Source: G965218495 sp965218495
GTDB lineage: Bacteria > Bacteroidota > Rhodothermia > Rhodothermales > Bin80
Assembly (NCBI GenBank): GCA_965218495.1
Contig: OZ244626.1
Location: 1,984,001 to 2,048,000 of the forward strand
Reading direction: 5' to 3'
DNA: 64,000 bases
The position numbers and the translations under genes were made by a program. The notes below the pieces were generated by a model. The model did not search any database. It was not told the origin of the DNA and saw only the letters and a program-made list of their open reading frames with translations. This document shows, piece after piece, positions 55,705-64,000 of the stretch. The number at the start of each line of letters is the position of its first letter. The stretch's first letter is position 1.

Positions 55705-57279
55705 ATGATCGAAGCACGAAATAGCGCACCGGTGCCAGATCTGGTACCTGTCCGGCGGGCGCTCCTCTCCACGTATGATAAGCGCGGGCTTGCTGACTTT
55801 GCCACTACCCTGCACACCTTGGGCATCTCACTCGTCTCAAGTGGCGGTACGGCGCGCCACCTACGGGCGGCCGGGCTGCCGGTGGAAGACGTCTCCAGCG
55901 TGACCGGCTTCCCGGAAATCCTGAACGGACGCGTCAAAACGCTGCACCCAAAGGTGCACGGCGGCCTGCTGTTGCGGCGAGGAGACATGCAGGATGAGGC
56001 GGAGTGTTCGGCGCTGGGAATCAGCCCCGTGGATATGGTCGTGGTCAACCTTTATCCATTCAGTGATGCGGCAACGCAGGAGGGCGTCACTGATGCTACT
56101 GCGGTCGAAAACATTGACATCGGCGGCCCGGCCATGGCACGGGCGGCGGCTAAGAATTTTGCCCACGTAGCCGCGGTGACCTCTCCCTCGGACTACGCTG
56201 CGGTAAGCGAGGAGCTGAAAAACAACCACGGTGCTCTTCCCTTGGCCATGCGGCGACGACTGGCCCTGACCACGTTTGAACACACAGCCAACTACGACAG
56301 GGCCGTCGCCCAGTATCTCGCCAGCCCGACCGGCGCGTTGCCGGCAGCTTATGACGTTCGACTGCCCTTAGGCAGTGCGATGCGCTACGGCGAAAACCCT
56401 CATCAGGCAGCGGCCTTCTATGGTGACCTGGCCACTGCCTGTGAACAGCTGCACGGCAAGGCCCTTTCCTACAACAACCTTTTGGACGCTGATGCCGCGC
56501 TTGCGCTGATCGCGGAGTTTAGGCATGCGGCCTCGACGGTCGCCATCCTGAAGCATACCAATCCGTGCGGCGTAGCCAGTGCGGATACCCTGGAAGAGGC
56601 GTATGCGAGCGCATTTGCCACCGATACCATGTCGCCATTTGGGGGCATCGTGGTGATGAATCGCCCGTGCACGCTGGTCGTAGCAGAAGCTATCAATAAG
56701 GTCTTTACCGAGATCATCATCGCACCGGACTTTGAAGGGGACGCCTTGTCCTTTCTGAAAAAGAAGAAGAACCGCAGGCTGGTGCGGGCCGCGGACACAC
56801 TTCGGCGACGCTGGGAGGCGAGACACCTCCTCGGAGGTGTGCTCTGCCAGGAGCGGGACGGCCCGCTGGAAGATGGGCTGGCTGCCAGTCTACAGTGTGT
56901 CACGCGGCGTGCGCCGACAAAAATGGAGCTGTCGGACCTAGACTTCGCGTGGCGTGTAGTAAAGCACGTGAAGAGCAACGCCATCGTTTACGTCAAGGGT
57001 CTTCGTACTTTGGGCGTAGGCGCCGGTCAGATGAGCCGGATCGACGCCTCCGAAATCGCGGTCCTGAAGGCACGCAAGTCGGGTCTTGACCTTTCAGGAA
57101 GCGTCGTGGCATCCGACGCGTTTTTTCCGTTTGCTGATGGACTACTGGCAGCCACACAAGCTGGCGCATGTGCCGCCGTGCAGCCCGGCGGGTCCGTCCG
57201 TGATTCAGAGGTCATCGCCGCAGCCAACAACCACGACGTTGCAATGATCTTTACCGGTAAACGCCATTTTCGTCACTAA
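55705..57279 (+). CDS. purH: Bifunctional AICAR formyltransferase / IMP cyclohydrolase
   Basis: A 524-residue PurH catalysing the last two steps of IMP synthesis. The N-terminal cyclohydrolase domain shows SLVSSGGTARHLRAAGLPVE, NGRVKTLHPKVHGGLLLRRG and ENIDIGGPAMARAAAKNF. The C-terminal formyltransferase domain shows NPHQAAAFYGDL, AILKHTNPCGVAS (His and the Lys-His-Thr loop) and KSNAIVYVKG. Length agrees with the family. It starts one base after purN and probably depends on the same transcript. Confidence 0.96.
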   Translation: MIEARNSAPVPDLVPVRRALLSTYDKRGLADFATTLHTLGISLVSSGGTARHLRAAGLPVEDVSSVTGFPEILNGRVKTLHPKVHGGLLLRRGDMQDEAECSALGISPVDMVVVNLYPFSDAATQEGVTDATAVENIDIGGPAMARAAAKNFAHVAAVTSPSDYAAVSEELKNNHGALPLAMRRRLALTTFEHTANYDRAVAQYLASPTGALPAAYDVRLPLGSAMRYGENPHQAAAFYGDLATACEQLHGKALSYNNLLDADAALALIAEFRHAASTVAILKHTNPCGVASADTLEEAYASAFATDTMSPFGGIVVMNRPCTLVVAEAINKVFTEIIIAPDFEGDALSFLKKKKNRRLVRAADTLRRRWEARHLLGGVLCQERDGPLEDGLAASLQCVTRRAPTKMELSDLDFAWRVVKHVKSNAIVYVKGLRTLGVGAGQMSRIDASEIAVLKARKSGLDLSGSVVASDAFFPFADGLLAATQAGACAAVQPGGSVRDSEVIAAANNHDVAMIFTGKRHFRH

Positions 57280-57365
57280 CCCTTTGTATTTTTCGCGTAC
57301 GAACCCGCGTCGCATGGTTGCCGCCTCGGCACAACCTGCTCTCGCGCACCACGGAATCCGCCCCT

Positions 57366-58376
57366 ATGTCGCTGCTGCCTTTCTCTTCGGACGTTGCCAT
57401 AGACCTTGGCACCGCCAACACGCTAATCTACGTCAAGGGCAAGGGTATCACGCTTAACGAGCCCAGCATCGTTGCGGTCAATCGCAGTTCGCGCAAACAG
57501 ATCGCGGTCGGCCGAGAAGCGCTCCTCATGCACGAGCGGACTCATCGCGAGATTGAAACGATCCGTCCCCTGAAGGACGGTGTTATTGCAGACTTTGAAG
57601 TCGCGGAGCAGCTGATCCGCGGCCTGATCCAGAAGGTTCAGAAAGGCTGGATGGCATCGATTCGGCGCATGGTGGTATGCATTCCCAGCGGCATTACAGA
57701 GGTGGAGAAGCGAGCCGTTCGCGATAGCGCCGAGCACGCCGGTGCCAAGAAAGTGCACCTGATTGCCGAGCCAATGGCGGCCGCCATCGGGATTGGGCTG
57801 GATGTCAACGAGCCGGTAGGAAACATGATCGTTGACATCGGTGGCGGCACCACGGAGATCGCCGTTATTACTCTGAGCGGCATCGTGGTTGACGAGTCCA
57901 TTCGCATGGGTGGCGACCGCGTTGACAATGCCATACACCAGTATTTCAAGCGCTGCCATAACCTCTTGATCGGGCATCGCACGGCGGAACGCATCAAGTG
58001 TGAGGTTGGCAGTGCCATTCCGCTAAACCCCGAGTTTGAGATTTCCGTCAAGGGCCGCGACCTGGTCAGCGGCATCCCCAAGGTTCGTTCGATCTCTTCT
58101 GAGGCCGTGCGCGCCGCGCTGGCAGATACGGTCGAAGACATTGTTGCAGCGGTAATGCGCTGTTTGGAACGAACGCCTCCGGAGTTGGGCTCGGACATTC
58201 TTGAACGCGGCATCATGCTTACAGGAGGGGGTGCCCTGCTCAATGGCATGGACGAAATGATCCGCAATCGTGTAGAAATTCCGGTCTACATCGCCGAGGG
58301 GCCCCTGACCGCGGTGGTACGTGGTACGGGCAGAGTCCTGGAGGATGTAAGTGCGTATCGCAGCGTACTGATGTAG
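57366..58376 (+). CDS. mreB: Rod-shape-determining actin homologue
   Basis: A 336-residue MreB. I chose ATG 57366 (MSLLPFSSDVAIDLGTANTL). ATP-binding and phosphate loops are visible: DVAIDLGTANTLIYVKGKGI, MIVDIGGGTTEIAVITLSGI and GIMLTGGGALLNGM. It polymerises in the cytoplasm under the membrane and directs cylindrical cell-wall growth. mreC follows after 32 bases. The presence suggests a rod-shaped cell. Confidence 0.97.
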   Translation: MSLLPFSSDVAIDLGTANTLIYVKGKGITLNEPSIVAVNRSSRKQIAVGREALLMHERTHREIETIRPLKDGVIADFEVAEQLIRGLIQKVQKGWMASIRRMVVCIPSGITEVEKRAVRDSAEHAGAKKVHLIAEPMAAAIGIGLDVNEPVGNMIVDIGGGTTEIAVITLSGIVVDESIRMGGDRVDNAIHQYFKRCHNLLIGHRTAERIKCEVGSAIPLNPEFEISVKGRDLVSGIPKVRSISSEAVRAALADTVEDIVAAVMRCLERTPPELGSDILERGIMLTGGGALLNGMDEMIRNRVEIPVYIAEGPLTAVVRGTGRVLEDVSAYRSVLM

Positions 58377-58408
58377 CGCTCCAGCTAGGCCTCTAATTCT
58401 CGAATGTC

Positions 58409-59236
58409 ATGCGCTTTCAATGGTGGGATCGCATCCGGGACTGGATCGTTCTGGCCGCACTCCTGCTGGCATCGGTGACCATGATGCTGGCACGGAACGA
58501 TCCGATGGTGCGTAACCTTCGTGCGCTATCCCTAGATTTCGTCAGCCGGATTGAGACCCAATTCACCTGGGCCGGGCAGTTCACGCGGGCCATTAAGGAG
58601 AATGCTGTGCTGCGCAGCGAAAATGTTCTGCTCAGCAGCCAACTAGCGCGGCTGAACGTGGCCCGCATGGAAAATGTGCAGCTTGAGTACGCGTTGGGAT
58701 TCAAACAGGAATCCACCTATGGAATGGTGGCCGCACGCATCGTTTCCAAGGATATCTTCAGCCAGGATAACTACCTGACATTGAATGTCGGTACGGCTGA
58801 TGGCATCAAAATCGACATGGCCGTGGTTAGCGACCACGGCATACTGGGCCGTGTCGTTCTTGTGAGCAATAACTACTGCCGCGTGCTGTCGTACCTGAAT
58901 ACCGGGTTCCGGGTGCCTGTCGATGTCCTGCCCAGCTTTGGGGTTGGCATGCTTAGCTGGCCCGGTCTTTGGCCCGACGTGTTGGCTCTGGAGAATATGG
59001 TGAAGACCGTAGCAGTAGGCATCGGGGACACCGTCGTAACCAGTTCTACCAGCCGAATTTTTCCGCCCGGCTATCTGGTTGGCACTGTCACTGCGGTGGA
59101 CACGCTCCCGGGCATGAATTATCTCAACGTCGCGGTGCGCCCTGCGGCCGATATCGGAAGTGCGCAGTATGCCTTTGTGCTGCTGCACCAGGACGAAGAG
59201 GTACGATACCAGCTGGAAGGCGAAGAGGTACGCTGA
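58409..59236 (+). CDS. mreC: Rod-shape-determining protein MreC
   Basis: A 275-residue MreC with one N-terminal membrane anchor (WIVLAALLLASVTMMLA), a coiled-coil (IKENAVLRSENVLLSSQLAR) and a periplasmic beta-barrel part (ARIVSKDIFSQDNYLTLNVG, VVSDHGILGRVVLVSNNYCR, RIFPPGYLVGTVTAVDTLPG). It links MreB to the wall synthesis enzymes in the periplasm. The usual next genes mreD, the class B PBP and rodA are not in this window; instead dacB follows after about 150 bases. Confidence 0.94.
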   Translation: MRFQWWDRIRDWIVLAALLLASVTMMLARNDPMVRNLRALSLDFVSRIETQFTWAGQFTRAIKENAVLRSENVLLSSQLARLNVARMENVQLEYALGFKQESTYGMVAARIVSKDIFSQDNYLTLNVGTADGIKIDMAVVSDHGILGRVVLVSNNYCRVLSYLNTGFRVPVDVLPSFGVGMLSWPGLWPDVLALENMVKTVAVGIGDTVVTSSTSRIFPPGYLVGTVTAVDTLPGMNYLNVAVRPAADIGSAQYAFVLLHQDEEVRYQLEGEEVR

Positions 59237-59384
59237 GGCGCATGCGAATCGCGGTATGCGGCGAAGGCGTACCATCCGTGGCCCCGGCCTGGGTGCGTGC
59301 AACCGGCGGCAGGAGCCCTTGCAAATCGCGTAGGGCGCTGCCCAAGGATGCGCGTCTTGCGGTACCACTCACCACCTTACACCT

Positions 59385-60890
59385 ATGGCTCCAGACCGCC
59401 TCACCCCCCGCCAGGCGGGCATGCTTTGCCTGTCCCTTTTCGCGCTCGCGCTACCTGCGCGCACGGATGCGCAACCTCAGCAGCGCCCATTGGATTTCGA
59501 TATCCAAGACATTATTGACAACCCCGCCACTAGCAACGCATGGTGGGGGGTATATGTAGTCGATTTGAAGTCAGGCGAAACAATATATGCCGAAAACGCA
59601 GGGCGCAGCTTCATGCCCGCTTCGGGGACAAAGCTCTACACGACCGCAGCAGCGCTGGACCTGCTCGGACCCGATTATCGGTACAAGACTCAGCTGTTTG
59701 CCGACGGTGCCATTGAGCGGGGCGTGCTGAGCGGCAACCTGATCGTGCGCGGCGCCGGGGACCCTTCACTTGGCAGCGTGGAGTTTGACAAGCCGCCCAT
59801 GCATGTCTTCCACGCGTGGGCAGACGCCCTGTATGCCGCAGGAGTCACGCGCGTGACCGGGGACATCATTGGCGATGACGACATCTTTGACGACACGCCC
59901 TTGGGTAATAGCTGGGCATGGGACGATGAGGTGTATGGATATTCCGCCCAGGCCAGCGGGCTCTCATTTCATGACAATGCGGTCAACGTTGCCATTGCCG
60001 CTCGGGAATACGGCGAGTCCGCTGCCGTCACGTGGACGCCGGCAACAACAAGCTTCGTCACAGTTCTTAACGCTACGCGGACGATCGCGCAAGATGCCCC
60101 GCTGAAAGAAGGCTACGATCGCGCGCGAGGCACCAACAGGATAGAGCTCTCCAGCGAGGTGCCTGTCGGGCGTACCGACACGGAGTCAATCGCCGTTCAT
60201 AACCCGTCTCTGTTCTTTGTGCACGTTTTGCGCGAGGTGCTGGTAGGTCGGGGCGTCAGCGTTGGTGGCACCGTGGTTGACGTGGACGACTTGTCCATAA
60301 AACCGAATTACCCGGCGCTGCGCCGCCTGGCGACCTACCTGTCCCCGCCGCTGGCGGACATTGTTACGGTCATCAACAAGCATAGCCAGAATCTCTACGC
60401 CGAGCTGGTGATGCGCACAATAGGAACAGAGAATCCCGTAGATGAGGAAGGCTTGGCTGCGGGCTCCGCTGAGATGGGTATCGCCGCTGCGATGGAGACG
60501 TTCTTGGCAGCGGACATAGACACCAGCCGCCTGCAGCTGGTCGATGGATCAGGTCTTTCCCGAAAGAACCTTGCGACCCCGGCCATGACCGTTCAGTTGC
60601 TGCAGTACATGGCAGGCCACGCAGATACGCGCGTGAGGTCGACTTTCGAGAATTCTCTGGCAGTGGGCGGTCAGAGCGGAACGCTAGAGTACCGACTCAG
60701 GTCCGCGAGCACTCGCGTACGCGCCAAGACCGGATCACTCGGCAACGTCAGCTCGCTGAGCGGCTATCTGGATACACGAAAAGGTCGCCGCCTTGCGTTC
60801 TCTATCGTGTGCAACCACTATACCGTACCAACGCGCACGATCCGGCGTGCCCAGGATCGCATCGTCACCGCACTGGTTCGGGGGCGCTGA
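59385..60890 (+). CDS. dacB: D-alanyl-D-alanine carboxypeptidase/endopeptidase (PBP4, family S13)
   Basis: A 501-residue exported penicillin-binding protein (signal peptide MLCLSLFALALPARTDA within the first 30 residues; ATG 59421 is an alternative start). The active-site motifs are in order: SxxK (PASGTKLYTTAAALDLLG), SxN (NKHSQNLYAELVMRTIG) and KTG (RAKTGSLGNVSSLSGYL). The large insert between SxxK and SxN, typical of S13, is present. It trims or cross-link-hydrolyses peptidoglycan peptides in the periplasm. Its place after mreBC fits a wall-growth cluster. Confidence 0.93.
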   Translation: MAPDRLTPRQAGMLCLSLFALALPARTDAQPQQRPLDFDIQDIIDNPATSNAWWGVYVVDLKSGETIYAENAGRSFMPASGTKLYTTAAALDLLGPDYRYKTQLFADGAIERGVLSGNLIVRGAGDPSLGSVEFDKPPMHVFHAWADALYAAGVTRVTGDIIGDDDIFDDTPLGNSWAWDDEVYGYSAQASGLSFHDNAVNVAIAAREYGESAAVTWTPATTSFVTVLNATRTIAQDAPLKEGYDRARGTNRIELSSEVPVGRTDTESIAVHNPSLFFVHVLREVLVGRGVSVGGTVVDVDDLSIKPNYPALRRLATYLSPPLADIVTVINKHSQNLYAELVMRTIGTENPVDEEGLAAGSAEMGIAAAMETFLAADIDTSRLQLVDGSGLSRKNLATPAMTVQLLQYMAGHADTRVRSTFENSLAVGGQSGTLEYRLRSASTRVRAKTGSLGNVSSLSGYLDTRKGRRLAFSIVCNHYTVPTRTIRRAQDRIVTALVRGR

Positions 60891-60982
60891 GCCTGCTGAA
60901 CCCTTGTCACGCATTGGTTCGTATAAGTCATTTCGCGTGCAGTACTGACACAATGGAATGAATTCTCGCCTGCACAAAACTG

Positions 60983-61546
60983 ATGAAATCAAAATTTCTT
61001 CCCGCTATTGTCGGCACTACCGTGGTCGGAGTGCGCATGGGCGGAAAGGTAGTCCTTGGCTCGGATGGTCAGGCCACCATGGGAGCCACGGTCATGAAAC
61101 ACAGGGCACAGAAGGTACGCCCGCTATTTGACGACAAGATACTGGCTGGGTTTGCGGGCGCAACTGCAGATGCTTTTACGCTGTTTGAACGGTTTGAAGA
61201 GAAGCTCCAACAGTTTTCTGGAAACGTAACAAGAGCCGCGGTCGAACTGGCGAAGGACTGGCGTACTGACAGGTACCTGCGTCGCCTTGAGGCACTGTTG
61301 GCCGTAGGCGCTCCCGATCGGCTGTTAGTAATCAGTGGAAGCGGGGACATTATTGAGCCTGATGACGACATCGTCGCGATTGGTTCTGGCGGACCGTACG
61401 CACTGGCGGCTGCCCGTGCGCTGGCACGTTATACGCCCGGCCTTAGCGCCCGGGATATAGTGACACACGCCCTTGCCACTGCAGCGGACATATGCATTTA
61501 CACAAACGCCCATACCACTATTCTCGAGATTGACGCCACTGAATAA
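60983..61546 (+). CDS. hslV: ATP-dependent protease proteolytic subunit HslV
   Basis: A 187-residue HslV (ClpQ), the peptidase ring of the HslUV protease. The mature protein should begin at the first Thr of TTVVGVRMGGKVVLGSDGQA (Thr12), the N-terminal nucleophile, after removal of an unusually long 11-residue propeptide MKSKFLPAIVG. Conserved follow-ups are TVMKHRAQKVRPLFDDKILA, GFAGATADAFTLFERFEEKL and SGSGDIIEPDDDIVAIGSGG. Its partner hslU lies 1.17 kb downstream, with a NYN gene in between. Confidence 0.96.
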   Translation: MKSKFLPAIVGTTVVGVRMGGKVVLGSDGQATMGATVMKHRAQKVRPLFDDKILAGFAGATADAFTLFERFEEKLQQFSGNVTRAAVELAKDWRTDRYLRRLEALLAVGAPDRLLVISGSGDIIEPDDDIVAIGSGGPYALAAARALARYTPGLSARDIVTHALATAADICIYTNAHTTILEIDATE

Positions 61547-61575
61547 TACGCCGGTGGCCGCAAAACACTATTGCC

Positions 61576-62682
61576 ATGCGTTATCAATCAGGCGCGTCCA
61601 AGGGCACTACGGCGCATGATCGCGCAGCCGTGTTCGTAGACTACGACAACCTATTCAGCCACCTGCAAGGACGTACCGGTCTCAGGCTGCGCCCAAGTGA
61701 TGTAATTTCCGAGTTGCTGCTAGGAGTGCGGCAGCACTTAAGCCGTGAAGTTCGGGCTACCGCCTCACTCGTGGCGGCTTACGCAGACTTCTCCGAGATA
61801 CACGGCGCAGGGCAGGACTTGACTCGCAGCCTGTATCTGCAGGGTGTTGATCCGCGTTTCGTCCCTACGTCCATACAGCGCAATGCGGCGGAGCTGCAAC
61901 TCAGCGTAGACGTAGTCGAGTCTTTTCACACGCACCCTGATGTTCGCATTGTAGTCATCGTCTCCGGCGATAGGCCCTACCTTCCGCTCATACAGCATTC
62001 GCTGCGTTCGGGCCGACGCCCGGTCGTTGTCATGTTTCGGCCGCCCGACAACGGTCGGCGCACGGGGAACGAAGATGTGATAATCAATGCGTCGAGACTG
62101 CTCCGAGACGCGACAGCACGCGAACTCGGTATGAAAACAGGCAATGCCCGTGCGGCCTACCAATCGACGCCCGGGCGCAGATCTACCGGGCGGCCTCACC
62201 CGGCAGAACATCGCGAAATAACGCACCCGGGCGCGCTCGCAGCCTTGGACGTGATCGAGGAGCACTTCGGGCAATACGACGAAATCTACCTTACGCCGCT
62301 ATTGCGTAAGCTTTCGGAAGTGATCGGCGACGCGGAATATGATCCAAAGTCGCTCATCAGCGAGATCGAAGAGGCCGGTGCAGTATGGTTGGAGAAGCGC
62401 AAAGGGTTCCCGTATGACTACACCGTCCTGCTAATCGACGCAGACCACCCCAACGTGGCGCCGGTCCGGATGCACGATGACGACTTTGGCGACGACAAAG
62501 CCGGACCCGAGTACGATCGGGACACTCAGTACGAGGCGAAGCAGTACGACGGTTCATACGTGGATGAGAAGTCGGAAGACTATGAAGATCCAGACTACCC
62601 GCGCGATTACGAAGACGAATATGACGGCACCTTTTCGGCACAAGACCGGGAGGAGCCAAGCCGCGGTGACATCACAAACTGA
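61576..62682 (+). CDS. NYN-domain (PIN-like) protein with acidic tail
   Basis: A 368-residue cytoplasmic protein. Residues 15-180 form a NYN/LabA-like domain: AVFVDYDNLFSHLQ (Asp22 and Asp24 at the metal site), LQLSVDVVESFHTHPDVRIV (Asp112) and VIVSGDRPYLPLIQHSLRSG. The usual SGDxD motif reads SGDRPY here, so the second Asp is replaced by Pro134; nuclease activity may be lost or altered. Residues about 215-300 resemble a winged-helix of the OST-HTH type (LTPLLRKLSEVIGDAEYDPK). The last 55 residues are strongly acidic, rich in Asp, Glu and Tyr, and probably disordered. It lies between hslV and hslU with 29-base gaps on both sides, so all three are probably cotranscribed. Confidence 0.8.
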   Translation: MRYQSGASKGTTAHDRAAVFVDYDNLFSHLQGRTGLRLRPSDVISELLLGVRQHLSREVRATASLVAAYADFSEIHGAGQDLTRSLYLQGVDPRFVPTSIQRNAAELQLSVDVVESFHTHPDVRIVVIVSGDRPYLPLIQHSLRSGRRPVVVMFRPPDNGRRTGNEDVIINASRLLRDATARELGMKTGNARAAYQSTPGRRSTGRPHPAEHREITHPGALAALDVIEEHFGQYDEIYLTPLLRKLSEVIGDAEYDPKSLISEIEEAGAVWLEKRKGFPYDYTVLLIDADHPNVAPVRMHDDDFGDDKAGPEYDRDTQYEAKQYDGSYVDEKSEDYEDPDYPRDYEDEYDGTFSAQDREEPSRGDITN

Positions 62683-62711
62683 CACAAAAGCACTAACAAT
62701 TCCATTTTCTT

Positions 62712-64000
62712 ATGCGCGATGAGCTGACGCCTCGCCAGATCGTCTCGGAGTTGGATAAGTACATCATTGGGCAGTCGGATGCCAAGCGTACTGTAGCGAT
62801 TGCGCTTCGCAATCGGTGGCGTCGTCAGAATGCGCCGCAGGAGATGCGGGACGAAATCATGCCCAGCAACATCGTCCTGATCGGGCCGACCGGGGTCGGT
62901 AAGACCGAAATCGCCCGGCGCCTGGCGCGGCTTGCGGATGCACCCTTCATCAAAGTCGAGGCAACTAAGTTCACCGAGATAGGGTACGTAGGACGCGATG
63001 TGGACAGCATGATTCGCGACCTCGCCGACATCGCCGTCAACATGGTTCGCGGAGAGCACGAAGTGCGCGTCCAGAAGCGCGCCCGGGAGCTTGCCAATGA
63101 GCGAATCCTGGACGCCCTGCTGCCACGCTCCTCGACACCCGTTACGGCAGGTGCAGGCTTTGAAGCGACCAAACAGTCGGATGGTGATGAAGCCGGTGAA
63201 CATAAGTCGCAACGCACGCGCGAGCGGATGCGCACCATGTTGCACGCCGGGTACTTTGATGAGCGCGAGATAGAAATCGAAGTCACAGCGGATCAGTCAC
63301 CCATGCTGCAGGTCTTCGGACCCATGGGACTTGAAGAGATGGGCATGAATCTCCAAGAGCTCTTCGGCAGCATGGGGCCGCAGCGCCGCAAGAAGCGGCG
63401 CGTCAGGGTAGCGGATGCGTACGAGGTCCTCACCCCGCAAGAGGCGCAAAAGCTGATCGACATGGACAAGGTGACACGCGAGGCCCTGGAACGTGTCCAG
63501 CAGTCAGGCATCGTCTTTATTGATGAGATCGATAAGGTGGCCAGCCGCACAGGGTCAGGCAAGGCCGGCCCCAACGTGTCGCGCGAAGGCGTTCAACGCG
63601 ACCTCCTGCCCATCGTCGAGGGCTCCAACGTCACGACAAAGTACGGGATGGTGCGCACGGATCACGTCCTTTTTGTGGCTAGCGGCGCCTTCCACGCCGT
63701 TAAACCCAGTGACCTTATACCGGAGCTGCAGGGACGATTCCCGATACGTGTAGAGCTGCAAAGCCTGACCGAAGAAGACTTTGTCAAGATCCTTACCCAG
63801 CCGAAGAACGCGCTGCTGAAGCAGTACCAGGCGCTGCTCCAATCGGACGGGGTTGACATCAGCTTTACTGAAGATGCCGTAAAAGAGATCGCGCGCACGG
63901 CTGCCGAAGTCAACAGCGATGTCGAAAACATCGGAGCCCGCCGACTGCACACCATCATGACGACGCTCTTGGAGGACATCTTGTTTGACGCGGACGGCAC
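62712..64000 (+). CDS. hslU: HslUV unfoldase ATPase subunit, 3' end outside the window
   Basis: The first 429 residues of HslU (ClpY), the AAA+ ring that unfolds proteins and feeds them to HslV. Walker A is IVLIGPTGVGKTEIARRLAR (Lys64), then KFTEIGYVGRDVDSMIRDLA, the intermediate I domain with a Gly/Met-rich stretch (MGLEEMGMNLQELFGSMGPQ), Walker B IVFIDEIDKVASR, VSREGVQRDLLPIVEGSNVT, HVLFVASGAFHAVKPSDLIP with PELQGRFPIRVEL, and the sensor 2 region NIGARRLHTIM. The frame is open to the window end. Start ATG 62712 lies 29 bases after the NYN gene. Confidence 0.96.
   Translation, partial: MRDELTPRQIVSELDKYIIGQSDAKRTVAIALRNRWRRQNAPQEMRDEIMPSNIVLIGPTGVGKTEIARRLARLADAPFIKVEATKFTEIGYVGRDVDSMIRDLADIAVNMVRGEHEVRVQKRARELANERILDALLPRSSTPVTAGAGFEATKQSDGDEAGEHKSQRTRERMRTMLHAGYFDEREIEIEVTADQSPMLQVFGPMGLEEMGMNLQELFGSMGPQRRKKRRVRVADAYEVLTPQEAQKLIDMDKVTREALERVQQSGIVFIDEIDKVASRTGSGKAGPNVSREGVQRDLLPIVEGSNVTTKYGMVRTDHVLFVASGAFHAVKPSDLIPELQGRFPIRVELQSLTEEDFVKILTQPKNALLKQYQALLQSDGVDISFTEDAVKEIARTAAEVNSDVENIGARRLHTIMTTLLEDILFDADG

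Noticed and set aside
1..64000. CRISPR array
   Set aside because: No set of regularly spaced identical repeats was seen; the repeated units at 9537-9600 and 29513-29737 are too few and too imperfect and fit IS21 ends.

Overview
The window reads as the chromosome of a Rhodothermota/Bacteroidota-type bacterium. Evidence for this: a SusC-like TonB receptor with a carboxypeptidase-regulatory domain, a PorV/PorQ-type outer-membrane protein, secreted proteins ending in type IX secretion (T9SS) sorting-like domains, several ASPIC/UnbV-FG-GAP lipoproteins, TPR lipoproteins and many lipobox signal peptides. The lineage is inferred from gene content only; no rRNA or other marker gene is present. No tRNA, rRNA or CRISPR array was recognised.

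Layout. 1-0.6 kb: the end of a sugar isomerase of the L-rhamnose isomerase (RhaI) type. 0.7-2.5 kb: a complete ISNCY-type insertion sequence. 3.6-8.6 kb: a DUF1501 / PSD1-cytochrome-c pair of the kind best known from Planctomycetes. 8.6-16.3 kb: a graveyard holding an IS21 end, an AAA+ ATPase pseudogene split by an IS1380-family element, and an IS110 pseudogene. 16.4-21.9 kb: an LRR protein with a T9SS-like tail, an alpha/beta-hydrolase-fold lipase-like protein that has lost its nucleophile serine, and two TPR lipoproteins. 22-34.7 kb: an accessory island. It carries a decayed cassette (DGQHR/DndB-like protein, unknown protein, intact GHKL ATPase), an adenine methylase remnant and remains of IS630, IS21, IS1380 and another DDE element. 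It is flanked by two direct copies of the same TPR lipoprotein gene, one intact (21 kb) and one broken (35 kb).

35.5-47.6 kb: a minus-strand gene set that runs TonB receptor, large secreted protein, PorV/PorQ-like protein, three overlapping ASPIC/UnbV lipoproteins, then the broken TPR copy. The intact TPR copy at 21 kb still carries the last codons of the neighbouring ASPIC gene in its leader. The island therefore appears to have been placed inside, or next to, a duplication of the end of this operon. 47.8-54 kb: a Na+/sugar symporter, a small lipoprotein, and a tightly overlapping WbqC - MscS - DUF4212 - sodium:solute symporter operon. 54-64 kb: housekeeping genes on the plus strand (LD-carboxypeptidase, purN-purH, mreB-mreC, dacB, hslV, a NYN-domain protein, hslU cut by the window end).

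The most interesting region is 22.6-26.6 kb. A DGQHR-domain protein (the family of DndB and DpdB, which belong to DNA-modification and defence systems) is followed immediately by an uncharacterised protein and by an Hsp90/MutL-type GHKL ATPase with all its nucleotide-binding motifs. The first two genes are frameshifted here, so this copy is probably dead. Intact relatives, if they exist, would be a candidate undescribed defence or DNA-modification system.
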